Assembly (NCBI GenBank): GCA_965206365.1
Contig: CBDBJL010000018.1
Span: 124,001-188,000, forward strand
Length of the DNA: 64,000 bases
Direction of reading: 5' to 3'
From: CBDBJL01 sp965206365
GTDB taxonomy: Bacteria; Pseudomonadota; Alphaproteobacteria; JABAAW01; JAHZMA01
Shown here: piece after piece, positions 7,591-17,846 of the stretch
Layout of the letters: each line of letters starts with the position of its first letter
Position numbering within the stretch: the first letter of the stretch is position 1
Notes under the pieces: model-generated
Seen by the model: the letters and a program-made list of their open reading frames with translations, nothing else
Databases searched by the model: none
Told to the model about the DNA's origin: nothing
Position numbers and translations under genes: made by a program

Positions 7591-10238
7591 TTTTTATTCG
7601 CAATAAATTGCATAATTTCATTGAGGGCATTTGGCAAACCATCACAATTTTTACCTCCGGATTGGGCAAGATCTTTTTTGCCGCCACCTTGCCCATCAAT
7701 TATCTTTGCACCTAATGTTACCAAATCAACAGCATTATATTGTCCGGTGAGGCTATGAGCCACTTGAATCATTAATGAAGCACGTTTTTCAAAAATTGTT
7801 CCTAAAATCACGATCCCATCTCGGGTTTGTTGATTGCGAAAATCACTGCATAAAGTTTTTAAATCTTTGGGAGTGCAATCTAGCTGGCGCATGGTAACGG
7901 GTATGTTGTTAATTATTTTATCATAGTTGATATCATTATTTAATGAAATTTTGCGACGCAAATTTTTATTTTCATTTTCAATTTCTTTTATCCGAAGCTG
8001 AAGTTTTTCTAATCGGTCGGGGATATTTTCAGGTTTGGTTTTCAGTAGGGTGGAAGCATTTTTCAAAATTAGTGATGCTGCTTCGAAATGTTTCATTAAA
8101 GCTTCACCCGCTACCGCTTCGATTCGTCTGATACCGGCAGCAATTCCAGATTCATTTAAAATTTTAAACATGCCAATTTCTGCAGTATTTTGCACATGAG
8201 TACCACCACATAATTCTACGGAGTAATTTTTATTATCGGTATGGCGAAAACTACCCATCGTTACAACCCGAACTTCATTATCATATTTTTCACCAAAAAG
8301 TGCTAAGGCTCCAGATTTAATTGCAGTTGCCTTATCTGTTATTAAAGTGGTGACCGGATTATTGTATAAAATTTCTTGGTTGACTTGCATTTCAATTTTT
8401 TGCAACTCAGGTTCAGTTAGGGTACCGGTATAGCTAAAATCAAAGCGCAAATAATCCTTGGCAACTAGCGAGCCACTTTGCGCAACATGGTTACCAAGCG
8501 TGTCGCGTAAGGCTTGTTGCAATAAATGGGTTGCAGAATGATGACGCATAAGCTGGGAGCGATATTGCGTATCGATATTAAGTTGTACATGCTCTCCACA
8601 TGTCAAACTCCCTTGAATCATTTTGCCATAATGTAGGATAAGCCCCAAAGTTTTTTGGGTATCGGTTACGGTGAATTTTGTAATATTATCACCTTCACTT
8701 GTATATATGATGCCAATATCTCCGAGCTGACCACCAGATTCGCCATAAAAAACTGTTTGGTTGACGATTAAAATGGCGTCCTCTCCAGCGATTACGTTTT
8801 TATTTTCCTGATGATCTTTGATGATATGCTGAATCAAAGCTTCGTTATGTTGGTGCTGATAACCAAGAAATTCAGTGGTAGGGGTTTTCTCTTTTAAGTG
8901 AAACCAAAGTGAATCTGCTTTTTGGGTGCCAGAGCCCTTCCATGCCGCACGTGCGCGTGTACGTTGTTCTTGCATGGCAACATTAAAAGCGTACATATCC
9001 AGGGATAGATTACGTCCGCGTAGAATATCGGCGGTTAAATCTAGAGGAAAACCAAATGTATCATAAAGGGTAAAAGCCACTTTACCATCTAATTTATCAC
9101 CTTTACTTAAAGAGCTAATTTCATCTTCAAGCAGTTTGAGCCCACGTGATAAAGTATTTTGAAAACGGTTTTCTTCGCTTTTTAAGGTCTCGCGAATTAA
9201 ATTTTCTGCTTGGTATAATTCATGATAATGTGAGCCCATTAAATTTGTTACTGTAGAAATTAATAGGTAGAGCATGGGTTGACGTTTGCCACCAATAATA
9301 TGGGCATGGCGCATGGCACGGCGCATAATACGGCGTAAAACATAGCCTCTCCCTTCATTGGCGGGTAGCACCCCATCGGCAATTAAAAAGCTAATTGCCC
9401 GTAAATGATCAGCAATAACTTTATAACTATCGGTATGGTTTGTAATATTTTTTCCAAAAAGTTCAGCAGTTTCTGCCATCAGCTGGGCAAAAATATCCGT
9501 ATCATAATTATTATGTTTCCCCTGTAAAATGGCGGCAATACGTTCAATTCCCATACCAGTATCAATAGATGCCTTGGGTAAATTGATACGGTTATCGGTA
9601 GATATTTGTTCATATTGCATGAATACAAGGTTCCAAATTTCTACAAAACGATCTCCATCCTCATCGGCAGAACCGGGAAGTCCACCTTGAATATGGTCGC
9701 CATGATCATAAAAAATTTCCGAACAAGGCCCACAAGGTCCGGTGTCACCCATACGCCAAAAATTATCATCTGTGGCAATTTTAATAATGCGGTCACTGGG
9801 CAAATTAGCAATTTTTTTCCAGTAATTTTCAGCTTCAATATCATCATGATAAATGGTAATATATAATTTATTGCTAGGTAAGCCAAATTCTTTGGTAACA
9901 AGATTCCATGCCAAAGCAATGGCTTCTTGTTTGAAATAATTTCCAAAAGAAAAATTTCCCAACATTTCAAAAAAAGTATGATGGCGTGCGGTATAGCCTA
10001 CATTTTCTAAATCATTATGCTTGCCACCAGCACGTACGCATTTTTGTGCAGTAACAGCTGCAGGAGCAGGAGGTTTTTCGGTTCCGGTAAAAATATTTTT
10101 AAATTGAACCATACCGGCATTGGTAAACATAAGGCTAGGATCATTTTTGGGTATTAAGGGTGAAGAAGGAATTTGAGTATGGTTGTTTTTAACAAAATAA
10201 TCTAAAAATGTTGTTCGAATATTATTAATACTAGCCAT
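7587..10238 (-). CDS. alaS: Alanyl-tRNA synthetase
   Basis: 883 residues, class II synthetase for tRNA-Ala. The catalytic core is at the N-terminus (MFTNAGMVQFKNIF, RHHTFFEMLGNFSFGNYF). The editing domain carries the zinc-binding HxxxH within HHSATHLL at residues 566-573 and the CGGTH motif at residues 677-681. The C-terminal glycine-rich oligomerisation domain (IDGQGGGKKDLAQSGG) is complete. The length is normal for the family. It starts two bases from the end of trkH and overlaps tsaD by 4 bases, so trkH-alaS-tsaD-gpsA may be one transcript. recA, a frequent neighbour elsewhere, is absent here. Confidence 0.97.
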   Translation of the reverse strand: MASINNIRTTFLDYFVKNNHTQIPSSPLIPKNDPSLMFTNAGMVQFKNIFTGTEKPPAPAAVTAQKCVRAGGKHNDLENVGYTARHHTFFEMLGNFSFGNYFKQEAIALAWNLVTKEFGLPSNKLYITIYHDDIEAENYWKKIANLPSDRIIKIATDDNFWRMGDTGPCGPCSEIFYDHGDHIQGGLPGSADEDGDRFVEIWNLVFMQYEQISTDNRINLPKASIDTGMGIERIAAILQGKHNNYDTDIFAQLMAETAELFGKNITNHTDSYKVIADHLRAISFLIADGVLPANEGRGYVLRRIMRRAMRHAHIIGGKRQPMLYLLISTVTNLMGSHYHELYQAENLIRETLKSEENRFQNTLSRGLKLLEDEISSLSKGDKLDGKVAFTLYDTFGFPLDLTADILRGRNLSLDMYAFNVAMQEQRTRARAAWKGSGTQKADSLWFHLKEKTPTTEFLGYQHQHNEALIQHIIKDHQENKNVIAGEDAILIVNQTVFYGESGGQLGDIGIIYTSEGDNITKFTVTDTQKTLGLILHYGKMIQGSLTCGEHVQLNIDTQYRSQLMRHHSATHLLQQALRDTLGNHVAQSGSLVAKDYLRFDFSYTGTLTEPELQKIEMQVNQEILYNNPVTTLITDKATAIKSGALALFGEKYDNEVRVVTMGSFRHTDNKNYSVELCGGTHVQNTAEIGMFKILNESGIAAGIRRIEAVAGEALMKHFEAASLILKNASTLLKTKPENIPDRLEKLQLRIKEIENENKNLRRKISLNNDINYDKIINNIPVTMRQLDCTPKDLKTLCSDFRNQQTRDGIVILGTIFEKRASLMIQVAHSLTGQYNAVDLVTLGAKIIDGQGGGKKDLAQSGGKNCDGLPNALNEIMQFIANKK

Positions 10239-10239
10239 C

Positions 10240-11694
10240 TTATTTCCAAAAATTCTTATTGCAGAGAACTAGCAATGTAAAAAACTCTAAGCGTCCAAGC
10301 AACATGCCAATTAACATAAGCCATTTTGCGGTATTGCTAAGAGAAGAAAAATTGCCCGCCGGGCCAACAACATCTCCAAGTGCAGGGCCGACATTGGCAA
10401 TGGAGGTTGCTGCAGATGAAATTGCGGTGATAAAATCTAATCCAGTGAAGCTGAGTAAAATAGTTAAGACCGCAAAACCTGTGATGTAAATGAAAAAAAA
10501 TGCCATAACCGCTTCATTAATATATTGTGGTAAGGGTTTATTGTTATAATAAGGTAGAAACACACCGTGAGGTTGCATCATTTGTTTAATTTGTAATTTA
10601 ATGCTTTGGCATAAAACAATCATTCGAAACATTTTAAGCCCACAAGTGGTTGAACCGGCACAGCCACCAATAAACATAATTACGAAGAAAAGTGGTTGGG
10701 CACCAAAAGACCAAATTGCATAATCATCAGAGGCATAGCCTGTTCCAGTCATAATGGAGGTAACATTGAAGGATGTTTGACGCAATGCAGACAGGAAATT
10801 CCAACCATTACTAATATAAAGGTTAAAAATCATTAGGCTGATGGCACTTAGCAAAATGATCAGAAACCATCTTACTTGCTGTTCCTTAATGAGAGCGTTA
10901 TGTTTGCCTAAGAGCACAATTTTTAGGTAAAGTACAAAAGGCAAAGAGCCACAAATCATAAAAAATATCGCAATTATTTCTACTTTTATATTTTGAAAAT
11001 AACCAATAGATTGATCATGAGTACTAAATCCACCTGTTGCTACGGTTGTCATGGCATGATTGATGGCATCAAAAAGACTCATATTCCCGATCAGGGTATA
11101 AAGCAATGCACAAACAGCTGTTAGAAATAAATAAACCAAAGCAATCCACATTACCAATTGTGCGGCTCTGGGAAGAGTTTTTTCCATATTATCTGAAAAT
11201 TCCATTCGAAATAAATTCATACCACCAATTTGTAGTAAAGGTAAGATTGCAATTGCCATAACAATAATTCCAATGCCACCGAACCATTGTAATAGGGAAC
11301 GCCATAATAATAATCCTGGTGTTGTGTTATCTAAGTCGATGAAAATTGTAGAGCCCGTGGTTGTAATTGCTGAAACGGTTTCAAAATAGGCATCGGTAAA
11401 AGACAAATTAGCGGAAGAGACAATTAAAGGGATGGTTGAAAAGGCAGGCAATGTTATCCAAGTAAGAACGGTTAATAAAAAAGCGTGCTTGCCAGACATT
11501 TTTTGTCGTTCGCCGGAAAATGTTGCCAACACCAAAATAATGCCAATCACAACAACAATACCAGAGCTAATAGGGAAAACATATTTATCAAGGCTATTGC
11601 TAAAAAAATCTACGCCCGCAGGCAAAAGCATGGTGATCGCAATAACAATAATCATCAACCCTTGGGCTGCAACAATAGGGCGGAATCTATGCAT
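10240..11694 (-). CDS. trkH: Potassium uptake protein TrkH/KtrB family
   Basis: 484 residues with at least ten hydrophobic segments, an inner-membrane potassium (or sodium/potassium) transporter of the TrkH/KtrB superfamily. The repeated pore signatures are visible: ITTTGSTI, TTVATGGFSTHD, MTGTGYASDD and SIANVGPALG, the four P-loop elements with their selectivity-filter glycines. The segment FIGGCAGSTTCGLKM is also typical. No TrkA regulatory subunit is encoded in this window. It lies one base before alaS on the same strand. Confidence 0.92.
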   Translation of the reverse strand: MHRFRPIVAAQGLMIIVIAITMLLPAGVDFFSNSLDKYVFPISSGIVVVIGIILVLATFSGERQKMSGKHAFLLTVLTWITLPAFSTIPLIVSSANLSFTDAYFETVSAITTTGSTIFIDLDNTTPGLLLWRSLLQWFGGIGIIVMAIAILPLLQIGGMNLFRMEFSDNMEKTLPRAAQLVMWIALVYLFLTAVCALLYTLIGNMSLFDAINHAMTTVATGGFSTHDQSIGYFQNIKVEIIAIFFMICGSLPFVLYLKIVLLGKHNALIKEQQVRWFLIILLSAISLMIFNLYISNGWNFLSALRQTSFNVTSIMTGTGYASDDYAIWSFGAQPLFFVIMFIGGCAGSTTCGLKMFRMIVLCQSIKLQIKQMMQPHGVFLPYYNNKPLPQYINEAVMAFFFIYITGFAVLTILLSFTGLDFITAISSAATSIANVGPALGDVVGPAGNFSSLSNTAKWLMLIGMLLGRLEFFTLLVLCNKNFWK

Positions 11695-11729
11695 ATGTTA
11701 TTTTATGAAAATGGTTAGTGAAATTAGCG

Positions 11730-12200
11730 TTATTTATTCTTGAACTTTTTATGACAAGAAGAGCAAGTTTTGCTAACAACACCCAGCTGTGCTTTTAAGG
11801 CTTGTAGATCACCTGATTGCGCAAGTTTTTGTAAGATGGCACTTTCACGAATCAGTGCTTGCATCTCAGAGGAGAAACCATCAGAATCTTCCCAAATTTC
11901 TTTTTTAGCTTTGCCAGATTCACTAAGAATACTGGTGTCGATCTTAAAAGAATCTACAGATTGCTTTGCACTAATGTTCATAATAAGAGCAAGATTAGGC
12001 AAATGATCTTGATGGTTTAATTTTCCGTTTAAAATTCCATTCATAGAACGCAAGCTTTTTTGAATATTATACATTAAATCGTTGCGGTATTGCACCACAA
12101 TTTTCGCTTCTGATTCTGCAAAGCTAGCCAGATTGGGAAATAAGAGAAAAAACAAGGTGGATGTGAGAAAAAAGATTTTTTTTCTATGCATGATATTCAT
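11730..12200 (-). CDS. Cytochrome c' / c-556 type class II cytochrome
   Basis: 156 residues. A signal peptide (hydrophobic FFLTSTLFFLLFPNLASFA) points to the periplasm. The helical body (YRNDLMYNIQKSLRSMNGIL) matches a four-helix class II cytochrome c, and the single haem motif CSSCHKKF lies close to the C-terminus, as is diagnostic for this class. Such proteins bind NO or transfer electrons; which applies here is unknown. A second start is possible at the internal Met-His-Arg-Lys. It stands alone with an empty 640-base region upstream. Confidence 0.85.
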   Translation of the reverse strand: MNIMHRKKIFFLTSTLFFLLFPNLASFAESEAKIVVQYRNDLMYNIQKSLRSMNGILNGKLNHQDHLPNLALIMNISAKQSVDSFKIDTSILSESGKAKKEIWEDSDGFSSEMQALIRESAILQKLAQSGDLQALKAQLGVVSKTCSSCHKKFKNK

Positions 12201-12839
12201 ATTGCGACCTCAATTATGTAATAATTCTAGATTTTTTTTCAACCTAATTTTAAGGTAAAGAAAAAACTAATTTATGGCAAGAGGGAAATGGGAATATTGA
12301 TCATTTAAATTAAAATTTACCGCCCCTTTACCTAAGGGTGGGTTGCTGATTTAGAGCCGAAAATAATGATTATGCAAGCCAAGAGAATATTTTTGGGGAG
12401 CGCAATCATTTTTTGGGAGTATTTTAAGGGTGCTTTTGGGAGAATCACAATCGATGCAGGTTGGATTTAGCTTCGAATTATGGTTTTTGTAGAAAAAATC
12501 TCACTGGTCTTTAGATTGAGGGATTTTCGGAAATCATTTTAATGATCCAGCATTTTTCGACTCATAGATATAGCACCTTTCAACCATTCTATTTTCGGGA
12601 GCGGAGAATATGGTTATGGTTGCTATTGAAAATAACAGAAATATTTAAATTAGACCTTAAAATATAAGACCAAAATTTATTTATTGGAATAAAATTTGTA
12701 GAATTATTAAAAAATTAGTGAATTATAGTGAAAGGATAATTATTATTGTCGCTTAAGAGTTTACTTTTGTGATAAAGTTTGGTAAATCTCGTAAAAAATA
12801 TTCATTTAAGTTTATATTTGTCGTGAAAGGTTCAGCTTA
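12201..12839. other. Intergenic region between cytochrome c' and the atp operon
   Basis: About 640 bases without a supported gene. It should hold the divergent promoters for the cytochrome c' gene and atpH, but no convincing -35/-10 pair stands out from the AT background. A 12-codon ATG frame at 12610-12648 follows a GGGAGCGGAG stretch, but its spacing and length do not support a gene. No strong hairpin with a T-run was seen. Confidence 0.6.
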
Positions 12840-13394
12840 GTGGCACAAAAATCAAGCAATGTCGAAATTGCACAACGCTATACCAACGCGCTTTATTGTG
12901 TGGCGCAAGAGCAATTATGTGGAGATGTGGTTGCTACTGAACTTGCAGAAATCTGCGCTCTTGTTTCTGGAAATCGAGATTTAAAACAGGCATTTCAAAA
13001 TCCAGCCATATCAAGGCTTAATAGGGTGAGTCTTTGTCAAGCCTTGCGCAAGAAAATGAAACTTTGTGCAACAAGCGGAAAATTTTTATGTCTGCTTGCA
13101 AGAAAGGGTCGGTTAAATTTATTGGTTTATGTTCAAGAACAATATAATGAATTGTTGGCAATGGGTAGGGGTGAGACCAAAGTTGAAGTCATTAGTGCGA
13201 ATATATTGGGTGATGAAGAGGTGGAAAAATTGAAAAAGAAGCTAGAAGAATTGACCGGAAATTTAATTTTTATTGATAATAAAATAGATAAATATATTAT
13301 TGCAGGATTGATTATTAAAATGGGCTCGCGAATGTTTGATTTCTCGGTTCGCGCCAGGCTTAAACGGATTACATATATCATGGAAGGGGTATAA
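12840..13394 (+). CDS. atpH: ATP synthase F1 delta subunit
   Basis: 184 residues, the peripheral-stalk subunit that joins F1 to the b subunits. It begins at GTG 12840 with GAAAGG as ribosome binding site about nine bases upstream. The N-terminal helical domain (IAQRYTNALYCVAQEQ) and the C-terminal motif (IIKMGSRMFDFSVRARLKRI) are characteristic of OSCP/delta. It opens the atpHAGDC cluster, the alphaproteobacterial arrangement in which F0 genes are located elsewhere. atpA begins two bases after the stop. Confidence 0.94.
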   Translation: MAQKSSNVEIAQRYTNALYCVAQEQLCGDVVATELAEICALVSGNRDLKQAFQNPAISRLNRVSLCQALRKKMKLCATSGKFLCLLARKGRLNLLVYVQEQYNELLAMGRGETKVEVISANILGDEEVEKLKKKLEELTGNLIFIDNKIDKYIIAGLIIKMGSRMFDFSVRARLKRITYIMEGV

Positions 13395-13395
13395 G

Positions 13396-14925
13396 ATGGA
13401 AATTCAGGCTTCTGAAGTCTCTGAATTGCTGAAAGCAGAAATTGATAATTTTGATACAAGTGCAGATGTTGCAGAAATTGGACAAGTTATCTCTGTTGGC
13501 GATGGTGTGGCGCGGGTTTATGGCTTAGATAATGTACGTTCTGGTGAAATGGTTGAATTTTCAGCTGGCGTTAAAGGCATGGCATTAAATTTGGAAAAAG
13601 ATAATGTTGGTGTTGTTGTTTTTGGTGATGACCGTTACATTAAAGAGGGCCAGACGGTTAAACGTACAGGTAGCATTGTGGATGTGCCTGTGGGGAAAGG
13701 GTTGCTTGGCCGTGTTGTTGATGGGCTTGGGAATCCGATTGATGGTAAGGGTGTGATAGAATCGAGTGAAAGAAGGCTTGTTGAGATTAAGGCTCCGGGC
13801 ATTATTCCACGAAAATCTGTTAGTGAGCCTGTGCAAACTGGGCTTAAGGCCATTGATTCTTTGGTCCCTATCGGGCGTGGGCAACGCGAGTTAATTATTG
13901 GGGATCGTCAAACGGGCAAAACCGCGGTTGCGATTGATACAATTTTGAATCAAAAAAATATTAATCAAGGGGATGATGAAAGCAAAAAACTTTATTGTAT
14001 TTATGTTGTTATTGGGCAGAAGCGTTCTACGGTTGCGCAAGTTGTTAAAGCCTTAGAAGATCGAGGAGCGATGGAATATAGCATTGTTGTAGCGGCAACG
14101 GCATCTGATCCGGCTCCTATGCAATTTATTGCACCTTATTGCGGTTGTACTATGGGAGAGTATTTTCGGGATAATGCTATGCATGCTGTTATTATTTATG
14201 ATGATTTATCCAAGCAAGCTGTAGCCTATCGGCAAATGTCTTTGCTTTTGCGTCGGCCACCAGGGCGTGAAGCGTATCCTGGGGATGTGTTTTATTTGCA
14301 TTCACGTCTTTTAGAACGTTCAGCAAAAATGAATGAAGAACAAGGTGGGGGTTCGTTAACGGCCTTGCCGATTATTGAAACTCAAGCTGGTGATGTTTCG
14401 GCATATATTCCTACAAATGTTATTTCAATTACAGATGGACAGATTTTCTTAGAAGCTGATTTATTCTATAAGGGTGTGCGCCCAGCAATTAATGTTGGGA
14501 TTTCAGTAAGTCGTGTAGGTTCAGCGGCGCAAACAAAAGCTATGAAAAAAGTGTCGGGTTCTATTAAATTGGATTTAGCGCAATTTAGAGAGATGGAAGC
14601 TTTTTCGCAATTTGCATCGGATTTAGATGCTTCTACGCAAAAATTATTAGCGCGTGGGGCACGTCTTACCGAGCTTTTGAAACAGCCACAATATTCACCA
14701 TTGCCCACTGAAGAACAAGTTGTTGTGATTTATGCTGGCGTTAAAGGATATTTAGATGATATAAAACTTGCCAATGTTCGTGAATTTGAAACTCGGTTTT
14801 TGGAAACTATGAGAAAAATTCATAGTGATATTCTTGATGAAATTAGAAATAATGGTGTATTATCGGAGGATAATGAACAAAAATTAAAGAAAATTTTAGA
14901 AGAATTTAAGACTGATTTTTCTTAA
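13396..14925 (+). CDS. atpA: ATP synthase F1 alpha subunit
   Basis: 509 residues. The start at 13396 is preferred because it follows AAGGGG and sits immediately after atpH. Walker A GDRQTGKT is at residues 169-176, the same position as in E. coli. The alpha/beta signature ends near PAINVGISVSRVGSAAQ, and YIPTNVISITDGQIFL is conserved. It forms the non-catalytic nucleotide sites of the F1 hexamer on the cytoplasmic face of the inner membrane. Confidence 0.98.
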   Translation: MEIQASEVSELLKAEIDNFDTSADVAEIGQVISVGDGVARVYGLDNVRSGEMVEFSAGVKGMALNLEKDNVGVVVFGDDRYIKEGQTVKRTGSIVDVPVGKGLLGRVVDGLGNPIDGKGVIESSERRLVEIKAPGIIPRKSVSEPVQTGLKAIDSLVPIGRGQRELIIGDRQTGKTAVAIDTILNQKNINQGDDESKKLYCIYVVIGQKRSTVAQVVKALEDRGAMEYSIVVAATASDPAPMQFIAPYCGCTMGEYFRDNAMHAVIIYDDLSKQAVAYRQMSLLLRRPPGREAYPGDVFYLHSRLLERSAKMNEEQGGGSLTALPIIETQAGDVSAYIPTNVISITDGQIFLEADLFYKGVRPAINVGISVSRVGSAAQTKAMKKVSGSIKLDLAQFREMEAFSQFASDLDASTQKLLARGARLTELLKQPQYSPLPTEEQVVVIYAGVKGYLDDIKLANVREFETRFLETMRKIHSDILDEIRNNGVLSEDNEQKLKKILEEFKTDFS

Positions 14926-14961
14926 AAATGATATTTCTAGAATGATGGTTGAAAAATAAAA

Positions 14962-15846
14962 ATGGCAAATCTAAAACAGTTGCGTTCGCGCATAGATAAT
15001 GTGAAAGGAACGAAACGGATCACCTCAGCCATGAAAATGGTTGCTGCGGCAAAATTGCGTCGTGCGCAACAAAATGCTGAAAAGACGCGTCCTTATTCAA
15101 GCCATATGCGCAAACTCATCGGTGCGCTTTCGCAAGAATACCAAACGGAAGATGGTTTTTTAGAAAGTGGTCCTCCTTTGTTGGTGGGCAAAAAAAACAA
15201 TACAAATCCGCTTTATATTGTGGTTTCATCTGATCGGGGTTTGTGTGGTGGTTTTAATGCGGGCTTGGTAAAATTTGTCCATCAGCAACGTAAAAAATTG
15301 CAATCTGAAGGCAAGGATATGAGCCTGATTATGCTTGGGCGTAAAATTGTTGGGGCAATTGGTTATACCGATTCTACTTTTGAAGTTCATGAGGATGTCA
15401 GCAAGGCTGTTGTTAATTATAATTTTTCTAACTCTTTGTCAGAAAGAGTAATAGATTATTTTAATAGTGATGATTTTGGCGAATGTTTTTTGGTTTATAA
15501 TCGATTTGCCTCTGTGTTAGTGCAAGAATTAACTGTACAAAAATTAATTCCGTTTGTGCGCAACAATGTAGAAGAATCGACAAAAGAATTCATGAACTTT
15601 GAATTTGAACCCAATAAAGAAACAGTTTTGGAAGAATTATTACCAAGAAATATTGCGGTACAAATTTATGGTAGCATATTGGAATCATTTGCTGCTGAAC
15701 AGGCTGCACGTATGACGGCAATGGATAATGCTACGCGGAATGCAAATGATATGATTAAACATTTAACATTGACGTATAATCGCCAACGACAAGCTAATAT
15801 CACCAGGGAATTAATTGAAATTATCTCTGGTGCTGAAGCTTTGTAA
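14962..15846 (+). CDS. atpG: ATP synthase F1 gamma subunit
   Basis: 294 residues, the rotating central stalk. The N-terminal coiled helix (LRSRIDNVKGTKRITSAMKMVAAAKLRRA) and the C-terminal helix (RMTAMDNATRNANDMIKHLTLTYN.RQ) are the conserved ends of the family, and SSDRGLCGGFN is the mid-protein signature. It is cotranscribed between atpA and atpD. Confidence 0.97.
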   Translation: MANLKQLRSRIDNVKGTKRITSAMKMVAAAKLRRAQQNAEKTRPYSSHMRKLIGALSQEYQTEDGFLESGPPLLVGKKNNTNPLYIVVSSDRGLCGGFNAGLVKFVHQQRKKLQSEGKDMSLIMLGRKIVGAIGYTDSTFEVHEDVSKAVVNYNFSNSLSERVIDYFNSDDFGECFLVYNRFASVLVQELTVQKLIPFVRNNVEESTKEFMNFEFEPNKETVLEELLPRNIAVQIYGSILESFAAEQAARMTAMDNATRNANDMIKHLTLTYNRQRQANITRELIEIISGAEAL

Positions 15847-15875
15847 TGATTCGCTTTATTGGAAGGTAAGATAAG

Positions 15876-17369
15876 ATGATAGATGATGAAAAAGAAACAA
15901 TGACAGCTGGAGCTGATACAAAAATTAATTTAGAGATTCCGGCTTCTACAGCCGGGATGGAAGGCAGTATTGTTCAAATTCTTGGGGCAGTTGTTGATGT
16001 TAGTTTTCAAAATGAACTGCCAGAGATTTTGAATGCACTGGAAGTGCAAGGTCAGGAAAAACGTCTTATTTTAGAAGTGGCACAGCATTTAGGTGAAAAA
16101 ACTGTGCGCTGTATCGCGATGGATTCTACCGAGGGCTTGATGCGTGGCACGTTGGTTACGGATTTAGGCATGGCGATAAATGTGCCGGTGGGGCCACAAA
16201 CTTTGGGTAGAATTATGAATATTATTGGTGAACCGATTGATGAGCGTGGTCCATTAAATACACAGAAAAAAATGCCGATTCATCGCAGTGCACCTGATTT
16301 TACCGAACAATCTACCGAAGTTGAACAATTGGTAACGGGCATTAAGGTGGTTGATTTGCTGACCCCTTATCCACGCGGTGGTAAAATTGGTCTTTTTGGG
16401 GGTGCTGGTGTTGGGAAAACCGTGTTGATTCAGGAATTAATTAATAATATTGCCAAGGGGCATGGCGGTTATTCGGTATTTGCAGGCGTTGGTGAACGAA
16501 CTCGTGAAGGGAATGATCTTTATCACGAGATGATTGATTCAGGTGTTATTGACATTTCAGGGGATCAATCAAAATGCGCTCTTGTATTTGGACAAATGAA
16601 TGAACCTCCTGGGGCACGGGCACGGGTTGCACTTACGGGATTAACGCAAGCTGAATATTTTCGTGATGAAGAAGGGCAAGATGTATTGTTTTTTATCGAT
16701 AATATTTTTCGTTTTACACAAGCAGGCTCAGAAGTTTCGGCATTGCTTGGGCGTATTCCTTCTGCGGTGGGTTATCAACCCACTTTGGCAACCGATATGG
16801 GTACAATGCAAGAAAGGATTACAACAACGTCTAAAGGCTCGATTACTTCGGTTCAGGCGGTTTATGTGCCTGCTGACGATTTAACTGATCCTGCACCGGC
16901 AACTACTTTTGCGCATTTAGATGCAACCACTGTGCTTTCACGCTCAATTGCAGAAATAGGGATTTATCCAGCTGTAGATCCGTTGGATTCTAGCTCTAGA
17001 ATTTTGGATCCGCAAATTGTAGGTGAAGAACATTATACCGTAGCGCAAGAAGTGCAAAGAACTTTGCAAAATTTTAAGGAATTGCAAGAAATTATTGCAA
17101 TTTTAGGAATGGATGAGCTTTCAGATGAGGATCGACTTATCGTGCAGCGGGCGCGTAAATTACAACGATTTTTATCGCAACCCTTCCATGTTGCTGAGGT
17201 TTTTACCGGAACAGAAGGAAAATTTGTTAATCTAAAGGATACCATTGGTGGCTTTAAGGCAATTATTCGCGGTGAGTGTGATGATTTACCTGAGGGGGCT
17301 TTTTATATGGTAGGTGGCATTGAAGATGTTTATGAAAAAGCGAGTAAATTACAGAAAGATGCAGCTTAA
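15876..17369 (+). CDS. atpD: ATP synthase F1 beta subunit
   Basis: 497 residues, the catalytic subunit. Walker A GGAGVGKT is at about residues 175-182, the catalytic Glu region GERTREGNDLYHEM follows, and LFFIDNIFRFTQAGSEVS is the Walker B region. The start at 15876 follows GGAAGG. It gives an N-terminal extension of about 25 residues before the usual GSIVQILGAVVDV; ATG 15900 is an alternative. It ends four bases before atpC. Confidence 0.98.
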   Translation: MIDDEKETMTAGADTKINLEIPASTAGMEGSIVQILGAVVDVSFQNELPEILNALEVQGQEKRLILEVAQHLGEKTVRCIAMDSTEGLMRGTLVTDLGMAINVPVGPQTLGRIMNIIGEPIDERGPLNTQKKMPIHRSAPDFTEQSTEVEQLVTGIKVVDLLTPYPRGGKIGLFGGAGVGKTVLIQELINNIAKGHGGYSVFAGVGERTREGNDLYHEMIDSGVIDISGDQSKCALVFGQMNEPPGARARVALTGLTQAEYFRDEEGQDVLFFIDNIFRFTQAGSEVSALLGRIPSAVGYQPTLATDMGTMQERITTTSKGSITSVQAVYVPADDLTDPAPATTFAHLDATTVLSRSIAEIGIYPAVDPLDSSSRILDPQIVGEEHYTVAQEVQRTLQNFKELQEIIAILGMDELSDEDRLIVQRARKLQRFLSQPFHVAEVFTGTEGKFVNLKDTIGGFKAIIRGECDDLPEGAFYMVGGIEDVYEKASKLQKDAA

Positions 17370-17372
17370 ATT

Positions 17373-17783
17373 ATGGGTTATGATACAACATTTCAGCTAG
17401 AATTTATCACCCCTGAACAGGTTGTTGCTTCTAAACGTGCCGAGATGGTGGTTGTGCCGGGCGTTGAGGGCGATATTGGTGTTTTGCCGGGGCATTCATC
17501 ACTGATTACGAAATTACGCCCGGGGATGGTTTGCGTTTTTAGTGATCAAAATGTAGAGGAGCGGATTTTTGTTGAAGGCGGGATTGTGCAAATAGAAAGC
17601 GATAAATGTGTTATTCTGATTGAGAAGGCTGAAGATCAGAAATCGCTTCATAAAATGCACATTGCTGATGAGTTGGCAAAAAAACGCGATGAGAAAAATA
17701 GGTTAGGAAATGGTTCTTTAGATAAACAAATTAAAATTTTAGAAATTAAATTAGAATTATTAGAAAATTTACCTTACGCATAA
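17373..17783 (+). CDS. atpC: ATP synthase F1 epsilon subunit
   Basis: 136 residues. The beta-sandwich domain is recognisable from FQLEFITPEQVV, VVPGVEGDIGVLPGHSSLIT and FVEGGIVQIESDKCVIL, followed by a C-terminal helix. It couples rotation to inhibition in F1. It is the last gene of the atp cluster; no convincing terminator separates it from ssb. Confidence 0.94.
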   Translation: MGYDTTFQLEFITPEQVVASKRAEMVVVPGVEGDIGVLPGHSSLITKLRPGMVCVFSDQNVEERIFVEGGIVQIESDKCVILIEKAEDQKSLHKMHIADELAKKRDEKNRLGNGSLDKQIKILEIKLELLENLPYA

Positions 17784-17846
17784 TTTTTAGGCGTATAAAT
17801 TGCCTTATGTACAAAGGTAGGATAGGTATAAAAAGGAACTGGTAAT

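Noticed and set aside
12610..12648. 12-residue leader peptide before the atp operon
   Set aside because: Too short and far from atpH, with no attenuator-like hairpins.
13336..13395. Earlier atpA start inside atpH
   Set aside because: ATG 13396 has an AAGGGG site and matches the family N-terminus.
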